Source: Chitinivibrionales bacterium (GTDB lineage Bacteria > Fibrobacterota > Chitinivibrionia > Chitinivibrionales > JANQEN01). Taken from it: a DNA stretch of 15,766 nt. The notes beneath the pieces are model-generated. The model saw nothing but the letters and a program-made list of their open reading frames with translations. It did no database searches and was not told the origin of the DNA. The DNA lies in the NCBI GenBank assembly GCA_030593665.1, contig JAUVGS010000006.1, forward strand, positions 1 through 15,766, read 5' to 3'. Within the stretch, counting starts at the first letter, position 1, and every line of letters starts with the position of its first letter. Shown here in pieces: positions 14,856 through 15,766 of the stretch. The position numbers and the translations under genes were made by a program.

Positions 14856-15766
14856 TTATATTTTGTCAAGCGGACTAACCACGCCAAGCATATTCCTTTG
14901 GGAGACATGGGTGTAGATCATGGTCGTACTCAGATGCGCATGCCCCAGGAGTTCCTGCACAGTCCGAATGTCATACCCGGCATCAAGAAGATGTGTGGCA
15001 AAGCTGTGCCGTAAAGTATGTACCGATGCATGCTTTTCAACGCCGGATTTCCCTGATGCGGTTTTAAACTGCTTCTGAACAGCATCCTGATACAGATGGT
15101 GTCTGCGGGTTATTTTACTGCGTGGATCAACAGAGAGACTTTTTGATGGAAACACCCAGAACCATTTCCATTCTTTACCCGCATTGGGATATTTCCTTTC
15201 CGGGGCACTCGGCAGGGACACTCCGGGTATATCATCCTCCCTGTCCTGGTCATACACTGTCCTGCCGTAAAGGATCTGACTGCGCAAAGCATCAATCGCG
15301 ATAGAAGGAAAAATAGTCGTCCGGTCTTTATTACCCTTACCGCTTCTTACTGTAATGGTATTCTGCTCGAAATCGATATCCTTTATTCGCAGCTCCATAC
15401 ATTCCGTTATACGCAGCCCCGCGCCATATAACAATTTACATACAAGCAAATGGACGCCATTCAGATGTTCAAAAATCCTGAATATCTCAGATTTCGAAAG
15501 CACAACCGGTAGTTTTCTCCCCCTGCGGGCAACAACCGATTTCTGCGACATAGACACCTCTTTGTTTAATACGTGTCTGTACAGAAAAAGAATGGCATTG
15601 AAAGCCTGGGATTGTGTTGCTTTCGCCACTTTCAGATCAACTGCCAAGTGACTTAAAAATTTTTCGATATGTGTGGAGTCCAGCATATCCGGCTTTACGT
15701 TACAGGAAAAAACAAAGAACCTTTTTACCCATCCGCAGTATGTCTTTTCCGTGGATAATGACAGAT
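14856..15766 (-). CDS. intI: Integron integrase IntI (N-terminus beyond right edge)
   Basis: The open frame continues from the stop at 14856 through the right edge; the internal ATG at 15686 is not the start. Upstream of it the frame still reads LSLSTEKTYCGWVKRFFVFS, the N-terminal core-binding region of IntI proteins. About 302 residues are visible of the usual ~320-340. Tyrosine-recombinase residues are present: Arg in GAGLRITECMEL, Lys in GKGNKDRTTIFP, His/Arg in HTLRHSFATHLL, His in LLGHAHLSTT and the nucleophile Tyr in MIYTH (codon at 14913-14915). The diagnostic IntI insertion ERKYPNAGKEWKWFWVFPS (15144-15203), then DPRSK and RRHHLYQDAVQK, separates it from XerC/D and phage integrases. 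The tail VVSPLDKI is also typical. IntI recombines attI with cassette attC sites. In the common layout attI and cassettes lie at the 5' side, here to the right of the window. Confidence 0.96.
   Translation of the reverse strand, partial: LSLSTEKTYCGWVKRFFVFSCNVKPDMLDSTHIEKFLSHLAVDLKVAKATQSQAFNAILFLYRHVLNKEVSMSQKSVVARRGRKLPVVLSKSEIFRIFEHLNGVHLLVCKLLYGAGLRITECMELRIKDIDFEQNTITVRSGKGNKDRTTIFPSIAIDALRSQILYGRTVYDQDREDDIPGVSLPSAPERKYPNAGKEWKWFWVFPSKSLSVDPRSKITRRHHLYQDAVQKQFKTASGKSGVEKHASVHTLRHSFATHLLDAGYDIRTVQELLGHAHLSTTMIYTHVSQRNMLGVVSPLDKI

Noticed and set aside
15684..15686. ATG at 15686 as the true start of the integrase
   Set aside because: The frame upstream to the window edge encodes conserved IntI N-terminal sequence, so the start is beyond 15766.

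Overview
The window looks like a chromosomal stretch from a Gram-negative bacterium of the Fibrobacterota/Chitinivibrionia type or a related FCB lineage. This is an inference from protein style: most genes encode exported modular proteins, two end in type IX secretion (Por-type) C-terminal sorting domains, and chitobiase C-terminal-like, FlgD-Ig-like, LamG, MAM, DUF11 and beta-helix modules recur. No rRNA, tRNA, transposase or CRISPR array was seen. Coding DNA is of moderate GC content and the intergenic DNA is AT-rich.

Layout, left to right. (1) The 5' part of a minus-strand gene runs off the left edge; it encodes a signal peptide, five tandem 28-residue repeats (84 bp each) and the start of a parallel beta-helix. 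(2) A 500-bp AT-rich divergent intergenic region carries short palindromes. (3) A plus-strand papain-family (C1) protease of 869 aa has Kre9/KNH-like, MAM-like and sorting domains and is followed by a strong intrinsic terminator. (4) A small exported protein of 137 aa overlaps, tail to tail, the next minus-strand gene. (5) A translationally coupled minus-strand pair (8383 to 4486) encodes a glutamine-amidotransferase-like/DUF11 protein and a four-repeat chitobiase-C-like/FlgD-Ig protein. (6) A 520-bp AT-rich divergent region follows. (7) A plus-strand pair encodes a three-repeat IPT-like/LamG/sorting-domain protein and, 27 bp later, a 13-repeat leucine-rich-repeat protein, with a candidate terminator downstream. 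(8) An exported TPR protein of 750 aa follows. (9) The right edge holds most of an integron integrase (IntI), minus strand, with its N-terminus beyond the window.

The first 14.6 kb is best read as a surface or extracellular protein neighbourhood: adhesion and binding modules, a protease, and repeat scaffolds (LRR, TPR). No sequence evidence ties these genes into one pathway. The most notable element is the integron integrase. In the usual integron layout its attI site and cassette array would lie just to the right of this window, so the window may be the flank of a chromosomal integron.
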